Assembly: GCA_025084515.1 (NCBI GenBank)
Contig: JAJAGP010000046.1
Location: 227,347 to 291,346 of the forward strand
Length of the DNA stretch: 64,000 nucleotides
Source of the DNA: Ancistrus triradiatus
Taxonomy: Eukaryota; Chordata; Actinopteri; Siluriformes; Loricariidae
Direction of reading: 5' to 3'
Shown here: positions 1-11,220 of the stretch, in pieces
Layout: each line of letters begins with the position of its first letter
How positions within the stretch are numbered: position 1 is the stretch's first letter
The notes under the pieces: model-generated
Database searches by the model: none
Told to the model about the DNA's origin: nothing
Seen by the model: only the letters and a program-made list of their open reading frames with translations
Program-made: the position numbers and the translations under genes

Positions 1-1519
1 CTGGTGCCTGCTCGGGGTTTGAGTCCTGATGGTGCCTACTGTCCAGGTTGGGTGTGCAGAAAATGGTGAAGGAGTCCAGACATCTCTGCTTATAGTATAA
101 GAATAATGTATTTACATATAGAAAAGGATTATAGAAAAGAACATAGACATTGATAGGTTATACAGATCAATACATCATCGTTTGCATGTCACTGAGTCCT
201 ACATCCATGCCAGCACATTGACTGGGAAGCCTTAAAGCAGCTAGGTAGGGGTTTCTGATCGGGAAAATCCCGGCCAGTGCATGCACTCCATGGTTCAGGC
301 TTCTGTCTGACACCCGGAAAGACCTGCCTATTTGTATCTAAAAGAACAAAGGACCAAGACATAACTCTATGGGTTAATTCCATTTGGCAATCCCTGCCCC
401 AAGCCACAGCTCAGTACCTAATTGTTTGGGTACATTCTGTCTCATGTATGTATCCCAGAAATGGCATGACTGAACAAAACATGTTACACGGGTGCCCTTG
501 TGGACCTCCCCAGAGGCTGTGAACATGCTTAGGCAACAGTCAACCTTCAAAACCATCACAGGCATAATCGGCTGAGCTCGACGGAGGGATAGTCTAGTGC
601 GGGAATCATCCCTCGGCACTGCATCAGCCTTCCCTGAGCAACCCTGCATTGAACAAGTGCTACATTCAGGGTACGTTTGCCTACGCCCTCTCAATTTCGG
701 GCTAAGGGCTCAGGAGCCCTCAGCAAGCAAAGCGTTAGGGAATGTAAAGTCCGTCAGACCTGCTAGCGAACCGTAGCAATGTGCTGAGAATAGTGACGGT
801 ATCAGAGGTGGAATTTGACCGAATTGGTATGTGGGGGAAATGAGTGGGAAGTCAGCAGAGATCAGTCAGTCAGACAGCCAGTGAGTAAGAATGGCTCTGC
901 TAGCATACGGCAGATAGTAAACACATAGTGTTTCAGCTGTCCCCGGAGAACCATCCAGCCTTTCACAATCCACTGTTCATCTTAACAACATTCCCTCAGG
1001 ATGCCTGGCATTGGCATTTGTATTAACCCGTGCTACTGTATGATAGATGCCTCCTGCTCCCTCGCTGCGAGATTAGCCTTGTCCGAGCCGTGCAGCCATG
1101 AGAAGAATGAGCATTAGAGGCTCGGCTGTACCACGTCGGGGAATCACTTGGCAGGATAATCTATGAGAATGATGTATTACATGTTTGCATTCGTGCAGTC
1201 ATGTTATTAGATTGGAAAATGAACGGCCGTGTCACTGGCTAATCTGTTTCGGTTCCTAGTTCTTGTTTAAAGCGCAGTATGCTAGTTTTCTGTCTGGGGT
1301 TTTTTGTTTGCTTGGTAGATTTTTTTTTGTCGGAAAAGCTTCCCGAACATTAATTCTACTGTAATATAAGGGTTCGCTTCTCCGATTTTTCAGGGCAAAA
1401 AGAATCTCACGTGGGCTTGAGCGTGTGGAAGGAACAGTTAGCATCTGAGGTAAATGCTGGTTAGTGTTTAGAATGGTGAAGTAATATAAATAATGCCATA
1501 ATAATTATAATATTTTATT

Positions 1520-1650
1520 TCGGTCAGACACATTCACACAGGGACAATTTAGAGCAGCCAATTAACCTAACGCAGGTGTTTGGAATGTGGGAGTACCCGG
1601 AGTAAACTCATGCAGACATGGGGAGAACATACAAACTCCACTCCAGTGGA
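1520..1650. repeat. Dispersed fish repeat fragment
   Basis: The words CAGGGACAATTTAGAG, AGCCAATTAACCTAACG, TGCAGACATGGGGAGAACAT and AAACTCCACTCC follow each other, as in a repeat seen many times in fish genomes. Recognition is from memory, and the superfamily is not assigned. Confidence 0.5.
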
Positions 1651-3159
1651 GTCCAAGGTCAGGAATGAGTCTATGATGTGTATCATGGAGATTGACGACA
1701 TTCCTGAAGTTCTGTTTATTATGCCTTTTAACGCAATTGCATTTTTGAACACCAGAGGGCGCACTCATACTTTTCGCTCCCATATGCATTTAAATCTCCT
1801 TTTTTCTTTTTTGCAGGGGACTAAAGGTACTTTTGGTTTTAAAACGCATTCGAGAAAACATGCATCATTTTGCATTGTTTCCACTTCAGAAATAAATTAA
1901 GACAATCGAATCAGATCATGAGCAGAGTGACTCCCTAATTGATACTCCCTAATAAAAATTAAACATAAGGTTAAAACAGTTTTTTAAATGATCAGTGGTT
2001 TAGGGTTGCACCAGTTATATTTGTTTATTTATTAATGAAGTAAACATTTGTAGAGAGCAATGCAAATGCAAAGAAAGCCACGATTCGCACCTAAAAACTG
2101 CAGGTGATGTGGGTTTGTTGGTAACGCTGCTGCTGTGCACTGTGTTCATTCGGCACCTGTTTCGTTCTAAAGTTACTGCTGCTGCACAGTTGGTGTTCAG
2201 GCTGCTTGCTATTCAGCCCCTGTTTGTGTGGACGTGGTTGGTTAAATGTCAGATTTGCTGGCATTAATGCTGCGCCCATGCAGCCATAGCTGTATAGGTC
2301 AGTGTGGCACATGCAGGATCTCTAATTCCAGTACTACAAATCCCAGATTTATGGAGAGCAATAATATATTTATTGCAGCGTATTCCCCGGCTAAGGCTCT
2401 GCTTTTGGGTTCTGGCTGCATTCCTTCACTTCACTTGATCCATCCTTCAATGGACAGCGGTTCGGCTAACATCTACACCTTGGTAGTAATTGATAACATT
2501 TTACTTCAGTATCAGCGTCTTTGTCTGTAACTTGTGCTCACTTCAGTTGTTCGCCATTTACCGTAATTTTTAAGGTTTTTCTTATTGCACAAACTTACAA
2601 ATCAGCATCGGCTTCAAGTTTAGCCAAGCGTCACAAACTAGTGACTTTGTTGCCGATCGCACTGTCATTGAAACTAGCAGTTCAACGTTTTAGCACTATT
2701 TCCAGAGCAGCAGAACGACAGGATAATGATAGCCTTCCTCCATCATCCCAGATTTCAGGAAACCCTAGGCGTAGCTAACAAGAGCATACATTCAAGTGAC
2801 CTTCATAAACAAATGATGGGCATCATGACATCATGCTGGCACTCATTCTGTCTCCAAGAGCTCATAACTGGATTGATCAGTGTGACACGAGTAGGATCTT
2901 AAATTCTCAAATTTTATTTTCAGATCATTATATGGGTAATTACAAAATTCTCAAAGACATGAGCTGAATTTGATATTTCTCAAGCATGTACTGAGGTCAT
3001 GTTATGGGGGGCACATACTTTAGACCATGCAATGAATTCTTTTCTGAAGAATCCAACAAGTTATTGAATATTATCATTTAAACCTTTATGGTTATTTAGT
3101 AGTGTATACATATTTATTAAAATGTTTTATATATTATAATAAATTATTATATCAAGGCT

Positions 3160-3560
3160 TTGCTATCTTTCAAGGATATAATAAATATGACTTAAAAGAA
3201 TTATGAATACTACATCAAATATATGTCTTATTTGTAGTATTTCCTAATTATTAAGTCAAAGTTTTGGTTTATTTGAATGACTTTATGAATATTACATCAA
3301 TTACATCGTGTTTTGTACTTATTAAATAAAAGCTTTGGTTTCTTTGGTTCATAAATACTTTGACTTTGAAGTATTTTTCTATATATTATATAAATTGTTG
3401 GTTTCTTTGAAGTATTGTATGACTATTACAGACAGCTTTCTTTTCTTTGAAGCATTTTGATAAATATTACTTGAAATTGTTATTTTAAGCATATTTTAAC
3501 TATTAATTAGGTTTCCTCTTTCTGAATGAATATGATTTAATGAATATTGAAGATACTGCT
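3160..3560 (+). repeat. Degenerate edge of the 39/42-bp minisatellite
   Basis: Loose relatives of the array unit (CTTTGGTTT, GAAGTATT, GAATATTAC) recur at irregular spacing before the well-kept copies start. This fits an older, decayed flank of the same array. Confidence 0.6.
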
Positions 3561-4672
3561 TTGGTTTTGAAGTATTTTATGAATATTACAGTAAAAGCTT
3601 TGATTTTGAAGTATTTTATGAATATTACAGTAAAAGCTTTGATTTTGAAGTATTTTCTGAATATTACAGTAAAAGCTTTGATTTATTTGAAGTATTTTAT
3701 GAATATTACAGTAAAAGCTTTGATTTATTTGAAGTATTTTATGAATATTACAGTAAAAGCTTTGATTTATTTGAAGTATTTTATGAATATTACAGTAAAA
3801 ACTTTAATTTCGAAGTATTTTATGAATATTACAGTAAAAGCTTTCTTTAAGTATTTTATGAATATTACAGTAAAAGCTTTGATTTTGAAAGTATTTTATG
3901 AATATTACAGTAAAAGCTTTCATTTTGAAGTATTTTATGAATATTACAGTAAAAGCTTTCATTTTGAAGTATTTTATGAATATAACAGTAAAAGCTTTGA
4001 TTTATTTGAAGTATTTTATGAATATTACAGTAAAAGCTTTGATTTTGAAGTATTTTATGAATATTACAGTAAAAGCTTTGATTTATTTGAAGTATTTTAT
4101 GAATATTACAGTAAAAGCTTTGATTTTGAAGTATTTTATGAATATTACAGTAAAAGCTTTGGTTTATTGAAGTATTTTTTTAAAATGAATATTACAGTAA
4201 AAGTTTGATCTTGAAGTATTTTATGAATATTACAGTAAAATCTTTGATTTTGAAGTATTTTTATGAATATTACAGTAAAAAGCTTTGATTTATTTATTGA
4301 AGTATTTTATGAATATTACAGTAAAATCTTTGATTTTGAAGTATTTTATGAATATTACAGTAAAAGCTTTGATTTATTTGAAGTATTTTATGAATATTAC
4401 AGTAAAAGCTTTGATTTTGAAGTATTTTATGAATATTACAGTAAAAGCTTTGATTTATTTGAAGTATTTTATGAATATTACAGTAAAAGCTTTGATTTAT
4501 TTGAAGTATTTTATGAATATTACAGTAAAAGCTTTGATTTTGAAGTATTTTATGAATATTACAGTAAAAGCTTTGGTTTATTTGAAGTATTTTATGAATA
4601 TAACAGTAAAAGCTTTGCCTTTGGAGTAGTTTGTGAATATAAAAGTAAAAGCTTTGATTTCTTGAAGGAAAG
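3561..4672 (+). repeat. Minisatellite, about 27 copies of a 39- or 42-bp unit
   Basis: The unit is GAAGTATTTTATGAATATTA followed by CAGTAAAAGCTTTGATTT, with or without an extra three bases (ATT). Copies are close to identical between about 3580 and 4620 and decay at both edges. Both unit lengths are multiples of three, which keeps long repetitive reading frames open on both strands. These encode only repeats such as KYFMNITVKAL and have no splice context, so they are not read as protein. Each copy carries a HindIII-type AAGCTT and most carry CTTTGAT. Confidence 0.95.
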
Positions 4673-7600
4673 AAGGCAATAACGTCGATTAATTTAGAAA
4701 CTAATCCGGCCGTCTCCCATCGGATGGATTTAAAAGGAACAAATGGAACCAAAACAAACATGGGACTTTAAAGTCGTGTGCCCGCTGACACTAATCTGGT
4801 CATTTAATTGCAGTGGCTCTTTGTGCCAAGGACACAGCGGTAAAGGACAGGGCCAGGCGCTGCGCTGCCTCATTATGCCTATCACAGCATGGCCTAATTG
4901 AATATCGGAGTTGGCCTTGCATACGCAAGTGTGAGAAATGACTGCCTTGGCATTTCGTGGCATTTTGTGTGTATGTGTGGGTGTATTAGCGAGCGTATGT
5001 TTGAAAGTTAGATGTTTTTTTTTTTTTGTCTTCATTAGCGCTCCTTATTTCCGTATGCTTCGACTGCTTTAAAGGGGGAGCAAGTGACCTGAAACATATT
5101 CTGACTTTGCACTGTCAAAGGAACACTACTGACTTTGTGGACTGCATTTATTTCCAGAAAGACCTGACAGAATGTGTGGCTTACGCTGTGTGTGTAAGAG
5201 CTACTGTTCTTTGCTGACCCGACAGATACTATCGTAAGAAAGAGCAGCGCTATCGGAACGATCTGTTCTATCAGCAGCTATGTAAAGTGAAATGGTAGTA
5301 TACTAAACAAGGCACAATGGCGTACGCTTCCTTGTTCTCTGTAAAAGGCGTCTCTGTGGGACTGAAAAGAAGGGAAAAGACCTAAATCAGCTCTTTGCAT
5401 TGTGTTCTGCTCTCGCCTTTTCTCCCCACGCTGATTCACGCTAATCCCAGAGTTCACGCTGATTTTGATTAGAATGAATTTATAATGAATCCCATTCATT
5501 GGTTGCCTCAATAAAGGGTCGACCTTTGTGGAAATGATGCAGAGCCCAGAAAAAATAGTAATGAACCAAATACGGTCCAGAAAAGGATTATTACTTGGTG
5601 AACCCTTCAGAATTATTTCGCCAAACTGCCAAGTTTCCTTGCGAGTCGCCATTTGAATGACCAGTATGCCAAGAAGGGGTCGGACTGCTAAATCTGATTT
5701 CTTGTCCTGATTTCTTGTCCTTTTGTTAGTAGACTCACATTACCGAACCCTTCAGGATATCATCAGAAGGGGCACGGAGACAGAAGCCTTCCTAACGAGC
5801 AGTTTTTGATTATTTAGTACCACTCTCAGTCAGATATGCATCCTACAGCAACCAAGAAAATAGTGACGACCCCCTGTGGGCTCATGAGGGTGAGGTGCCC
5901 CTTCGTGTTTGAACAGAGGCCGTGGTCACATTTCGTTGATTGTCATTTCTGCCAGCCAAACAGGTTGAGTCCTAGTTCTGCCTCTCTGTGTCTGTGCTGT
6001 TTCTGCCATGGGAATACCCATTACTTGGAGTCTCCGGAGTTCATCTGTGGAGTCGCAGATGCTGGGTCAGTATGTGCCCGCTTGTGACAGATGCTTCTAT
6101 GTAAAACATTTCACGTAGTTCCCAAGTGTGCACAAACTTTGGTAGGAAAAATTAATAATTGTAGTGTTATAAAGTGTGTCCTCGTATAGGCTAAGCTCAG
6201 ATATTTCCACACTGTGTACTTCGGCCGACTCGGTCGAGTTTACTCCGCCCACACGTCGTATCGCTGTCCACGTCTGAACTCCAGCACTCCCTCTAATGCT
6301 CTCAGGCTCTCGGTGGATCTAGCTAATCTCTGTGGACAGTGTCCCACATACAGACTTTAATCTACACCACATGCTGGACTAACATGAGAGCGTCTGTCTG
6401 ATCGGCCAGTCTTGGTCCTCTATACTAAAGCGCCGTGCCAGGCTCTGGCAGGAAATATGTAGACCTGCCGCCAGACTCTGGCACCCAAAATAAGACCTGT
6501 GCAGTATGCGAAGGGACGTTCCACTAGAACGTAGATGACTAAACTAGACAGGAACAAGGTGTAGAACATTAATATACGCATTGGACTGAAGCTCATTTGT
6601 ACATTACTGCGATGGTAGAGTCTTTCCGAACCGGTTTTTCACCATCAAGTCCACTTTGGAAGCAGAGCTGGCCATTTTTTGGACTCTTCCCAAGTTAACG
6701 TCATTTAGTACGTCATATGCCTGGGGCACGTGCCTGGGTAAAATGTTCCTGTACCCCACTGAAATCATGGTTGCAAAAAGTAAATTTTGTCCTACAGGAC
6801 AAGTCATGGGAATTTACTACAGGCACTACATTTCCCATAATACCCCAGCATCTTTCCAAAGCTCCCGGTCAGAGCCCCTTTCTTTAATTTTTTTCCCTCA
6901 AGTAGTAATGGATGTCCGCAAATATATGAAAGAAAGTCCGCCATGGTAATGATAGCTCATAGCTATGTGCTTAGTCGATCAACTAATAAAGTGTGAATTT
7001 GCTCTTCATTTCTCGTCCAAGGCAGAGTAACGCCCACTTGTGTTAAATCACTTCATCTGTTTAGTGTTTCACAGGCTTGGTGTTTATGCAAAGCACAGTC
7101 GTGCCCCTGGGACGGATTGGCAAGCAGGTGGTAGAGCTGTGCCCCTCTACATTTGGTGTGTGCCCCAGTACGACAAATATTCTAGCAATGGCCATGTCAA
7201 ATGTTTCATTCTGTGTGTGTTAAAACTTCTTGGCAGTGGAAGCTGGGTTTTGATTCAGAACCTCCTGGTACTACATGGTCCGCGATGCCATGTGTTCTAA
7301 CAAGGACTTGTGTTGAAAAACCTCTGACCTGTTACGCCAACGGCATGCTTGTGTGTTTGTTGCCAAAGAGGGCTGTAACGGAATGGCAGTCCATCACAAG
7401 ACTGGGGGACAATCAGCCAACTGGCCTTACATCTCTTCATCGTGACTGGATGATGGTCAGTCTGGATGGAAGGCACCGCTTGGACTTGAACCACGGTTGT
7501 CATGGTGATGTGCCGCCAAAGTGCCAAGCTTGAACTGATCTGACCATGGAATCTGGTTCTAAACAAAGTTCTAGCGCAGTTTTGTCAACACCAGTCGCCT

Positions 7601-9234
7601 ACGTTTGTGGCTAGATGACAGATCTGTTTCTTCTGGCACAACTTCCAATAGTTTGTTGGCGTCACTGTGGCATCTAAGGAGGATTATGGTGCTCTCTGGA
7701 GAAATTCTGGTCTCTTCCTGGCTGTTTGGTGTGTGATTGGTTTAAACTTCTTAACCATTGCTCTAACAACAGACGTGGCATTTCTTTGGTAGTCATTGCC
7801 TCGTTTCTGTTATGAATTCCTTACTGCTGGTTATTAAGGGGATGATTAAGGGAATTTGACGTCTGTGTCTGCGTATATTTATCCCTCCATTGAAACATTT
7901 AGTTACGGATCGTTACTTAAGGGTTCCCAATCACACAGGTGAATTTGGATTATGTTTTTCATACTCTAGCCCCCCCTATCTTTCCAGACGGCGCCAGTGA
8001 TTCTGGATGAAGCCGAACAACAGATTTGTCGGCATTAAAGGATCTCTGTTATTAAAATCAGAGCACAATGTCCTGACAGATCTCCAGTGGTGATTAATTC
8101 AGCTCTGTGATCCTCACCCTTACCAAACACTTTCTCCATACTCCTCCATCATGCATAAGCTATAATTAATGAGCAAATTAGTATTAATAGACACATGTCC
8201 CTTTGATAAGTGTAGTCCGTCCCATGCCAGTGCCAGTACGAGTGGGTATATGTGCACGCCTGGCGAGGCGAATTAGACCGAGAATTAGACTGTTAATTAA
8301 AACGCATCGACTGTTTATGAAAAATGTGAACATCAAACTTTGGGATGGTGGGTTTGAAAATAATGAAACAGCAGGAGGTTCGGGCGGCGTCTCAGAACAT
8401 GAAGGAGAGGGAGAAGATGGAGCTGAACGAGGGGGAATGCAGCTGGCAAATAAAATGAACCTGAAATGAAATGATGTCAGGAAAGAGAAAATAAAGGCAT
8501 GGGGGACAAAAAACCCAAAGAACTGATGCGACCGCAGTCTATTTGGTCCCAGTCTGTCGAGGATATTGCAAATGTTGGCTAATAAGTAACTGTGCAGATA
8601 AATAAGTAAATGTAGGACACAGTAAGTACACAATCAGTTCACAGAAAATGACTGACTGTAAAATAATGCCCATCAGAGAATTATATTTATTAGTTTTTTA
8701 TTGTTATTGTTATTTCATTATTGTGTAAGCTCACTATGCAGTATGAATCTCGATTCTTGTCTCCACCCAAAACACACAAGGAAATACAAAAAAATCCCAC
8801 ACGAACATGTAAACAAAAACAACACACGAATGAGAACTATTTACTTTTACTGAACTGATTTTAAACTTTTTCTCAAATTGTTTTGCCATGTTTTCTGTGA
8901 AATGTTTATTCATGCGTCCTCAACGCTTCTTCCCTCATTCCTCTTCCCAAAGCGACCTTGGATAATCAATTATAAGGGAGGGAGAGAGAAAGAATTCTGT
9001 TTATTTCATGACGTACATATTTTAAATAGTAAACAAAATAATCATTTCTTTTCTGAACGCCAAACATTACTAAACAGGGCATCATAAACTCAAATTATTC
9101 AACATTATGTGAAGTTATTTTTAAAGTATTCAGACCGGCCTTGGACACACAGTACATGGTTGGTCTCAAAGAAAATAAAGAAATGAATAAAGGAATGAAA
9201 TACATGAATGATTACATAAACATGCATCAAATAC

Positions 9235-9660
9235 TACAGTTACTTCCTCTAGTAATAATCTCATTATGTGTACTAGTACTGCCCTTACTATTACTACCAC
9301 AAAACTACTACTGCTGCTACTATTAATCATATCAGTACTACTTATAGTACTACTAATGTTACTACAGTTACAACTACTACTAATAACGCTTCTACAAGTA
9401 CCAATACTACCACCATTAAACTGCTAATACTAACGTTACTACAGTTACAAGGACTAGTGCTACTGCTTCTACAGGAGCTATTACTACTACCATTAAACTA
9501 CTAGTACTGGCAAAAGTAGTAATAGTACTACTACTAATAGTAATAGTAATGGTACTACAATTATGGCACCCACTTCCACCACCATTAACTAACCGAATAA
9601 GCAAACAAACTAGCACTAATATTACTGTTATTACTATTATTACCACTATGACATCATTCT
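9235..9660. repeat. Imperfect ACT/TAC trinucleotide tract
   Basis: About 430 bp built from ACT, ACA, ACC and AAT triplets (for example CTACTACTAATAACGCTTCT), interrupted but clearly of period three. The short Ile/Val/Thr-rich ORFs through it are a product of the repeat. Confidence 0.75.
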
Positions 9661-10075
9661 AAGCTACTTTAAAGCGTTGCCTCATCGTTCAGTCTAGCTT
9701 TTGGTTGGTGTTTCTGGAGAGTAAATACTTTTACATAGCTTGATTTCATTCTGGACTTAACAGCGTTTGTTTGTATAACACTCCTGCGTACACGACTGTT
9801 AAGTGTGATTTGGATTCTAATTTCAGTTTCTTTGTTTGACTCGGCTCATTTCTTTCATTTCCTGCAAGTGAACAAACACGTGCTGGTTAAAGGATTTCTA
9901 TAAAAGCCAAATCAAACACAGCCCCAGACCTTTTACAACATTTAAACTGATCAAATGAAGCTCTGATCTTTTTTCCTTATTGATTACCGATCGTGGTAAT
10001 TAGCTCTCTCGTTAAAGCTCTCTCTCTTTCTTCCTCTTTCCGTGTCGCTTCCTGTTCCCTTCACCCAACCAACAG

Positions 10076-10202
10076 AGAGGCTGGAGAGGAGAACTGGGAT
10101 GCTGAGGGGTGTAAAACGCTCCCGTCACCGGCGCTCCACACCAAATGTCTCTGCAGCAAGATCTCCACTTTTGCCGTGTTAGCACAGAAAGCTAAAGACC
10201 CG
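10076..10202 (+). CDS. adgrb2: adgrb2 exon: second half of GPS motif and tethered agonist
   Basis: The exon lies between a CAG acceptor at 10073-10075 and a GTGAGT donor at 10203. AG steps at 10077 and 10079 make the exact start slightly uncertain. It encodes one split residue plus 42 codons. Visible are NWDAEGCK (GPS tryptophan and cysteine), CLC (the next two GPS cysteines), and [11 protein letters not shown], which covers the cleavage site and the tethered-agonist (Stachel) segment. It ends after codon DP in phase 0. The first half of the GPS (the Cys/Trp-Asp pair) must be in an upstream exon, which I did not find in 1-10075. The usual His-Leu before the cleaved Ser/Thr is Lys-Ile here, so autocleavage is uncertain. 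Confidence 0.85.
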
Positions 10203-11189
10203 GTGAGTTTTACCTTTGGCCTACAGGAGCGATGCTTTATGGGGCGGTTATGGTTCTGGTCTGGTCTGGACCCATATCTCTGGAGCATGCTGAGGGCTTT
10301 TATCTACGGCTGCGGTCAGTGATCGGTGCTAATTTAGAGTAATGTTAAACACTCTGCTACAGAAGACTGTAAGATGGGAACAAGTTTATATTGTTAATGA
10401 TTTTAGTGGTTGCACATCATAATTAGTCCATTAAAAATGTCTCGGCAAACAGCTTATGAATGTGAGCATCTGCATTTTCTAGGCTTGTTTTTATCATGCT
10501 TCTTAGTATAATATTATTGTTATTATTCTGATTATTATTAATAGTAGTAATAGTACTAGTAATATTTATTTATTTATTTGATGAAATCTTCATTGGTGGA
10601 TCCACCATCTCTCTCTCTCCTGCTCTCTCATTCCCGTTCTCGTCCAGAGGCAGGAAGGCTGACCCACTTTTTGTGTAGAGTGCTTTAGAGTGCACCCCCA
10701 TTAGAGTGATTGATATGCAGGGCGGGTGAATGGGATGCTCGGAGATGGAAAATGGCTCAGAGGAGCGAGCAGGACGAGGGTGGAGATTGGAAATCTAGCA
10801 GTCAATCATCGTCGCTCACAAACTGAACCACACACCCCTGGATATGATTGGTGCACTTAGCCCCCCCCCCCCCCCCCCCCCCCCCTGTACTGATCTTCTG
10901 ATCCATCCATCTCCTCTGACCATGTTCACCCTAAGTATATTATATATCAAGAAATTTAACATTCAAACTCAATGGGCAACACAGTACAGGGAATAATATT
11001 CATCAAAATAACAGTGAGTCCATAATAATTATACAAAATGTTGATTCAAATATAATTGGAATATTGGGTTAAAACTGGAAAAGAAAGCACCTTAAAGGCA
11101 TAAATAACCGTAGCAAATTGAAATCGAATTTATTAATTTTACAAATACTATAACTGAGCAACTTCATATTGGTTAATGTTATTTTTATG

Positions 11190-11220
<31 letters not shown>

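Larger units (their letters stand above)
1..10075. other. Sequence 5' of the GPS exon, probably intron of adgrb2
   Basis: No exon that I can defend. The first half of the GPS motif, the GAIN and hormone-receptor domains and the thrombospondin repeats of a BAI protein were not recognised. Apart from the repeats listed separately, the stretch is mixed unique sequence with short chance ORFs. A homeobox-site-like AT cluster (several TAATTA/ATTAAT words) occurs around 8090-8190 and could be a conserved non-coding element, but there is no direct evidence. Confidence 0.5.

Noticed and set aside
3540..4761. Long repetitive ORFs of 90-222 codons on both strands
   Set aside because: They lie exactly within the minisatellite, whose unit lengths are multiples of three. 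No start, splice or codon pattern points to coding.
8203..8469. Small + strand ORF with KLWDGGFENNETAGGSGG, faintly like the first half of a GPS (Cys-x-x-Trp-Asp)
   Set aside because: The cysteine is missing and there is no acceptor or phase-2 donor in place, so it cannot be joined to the GPS exon at 10076.
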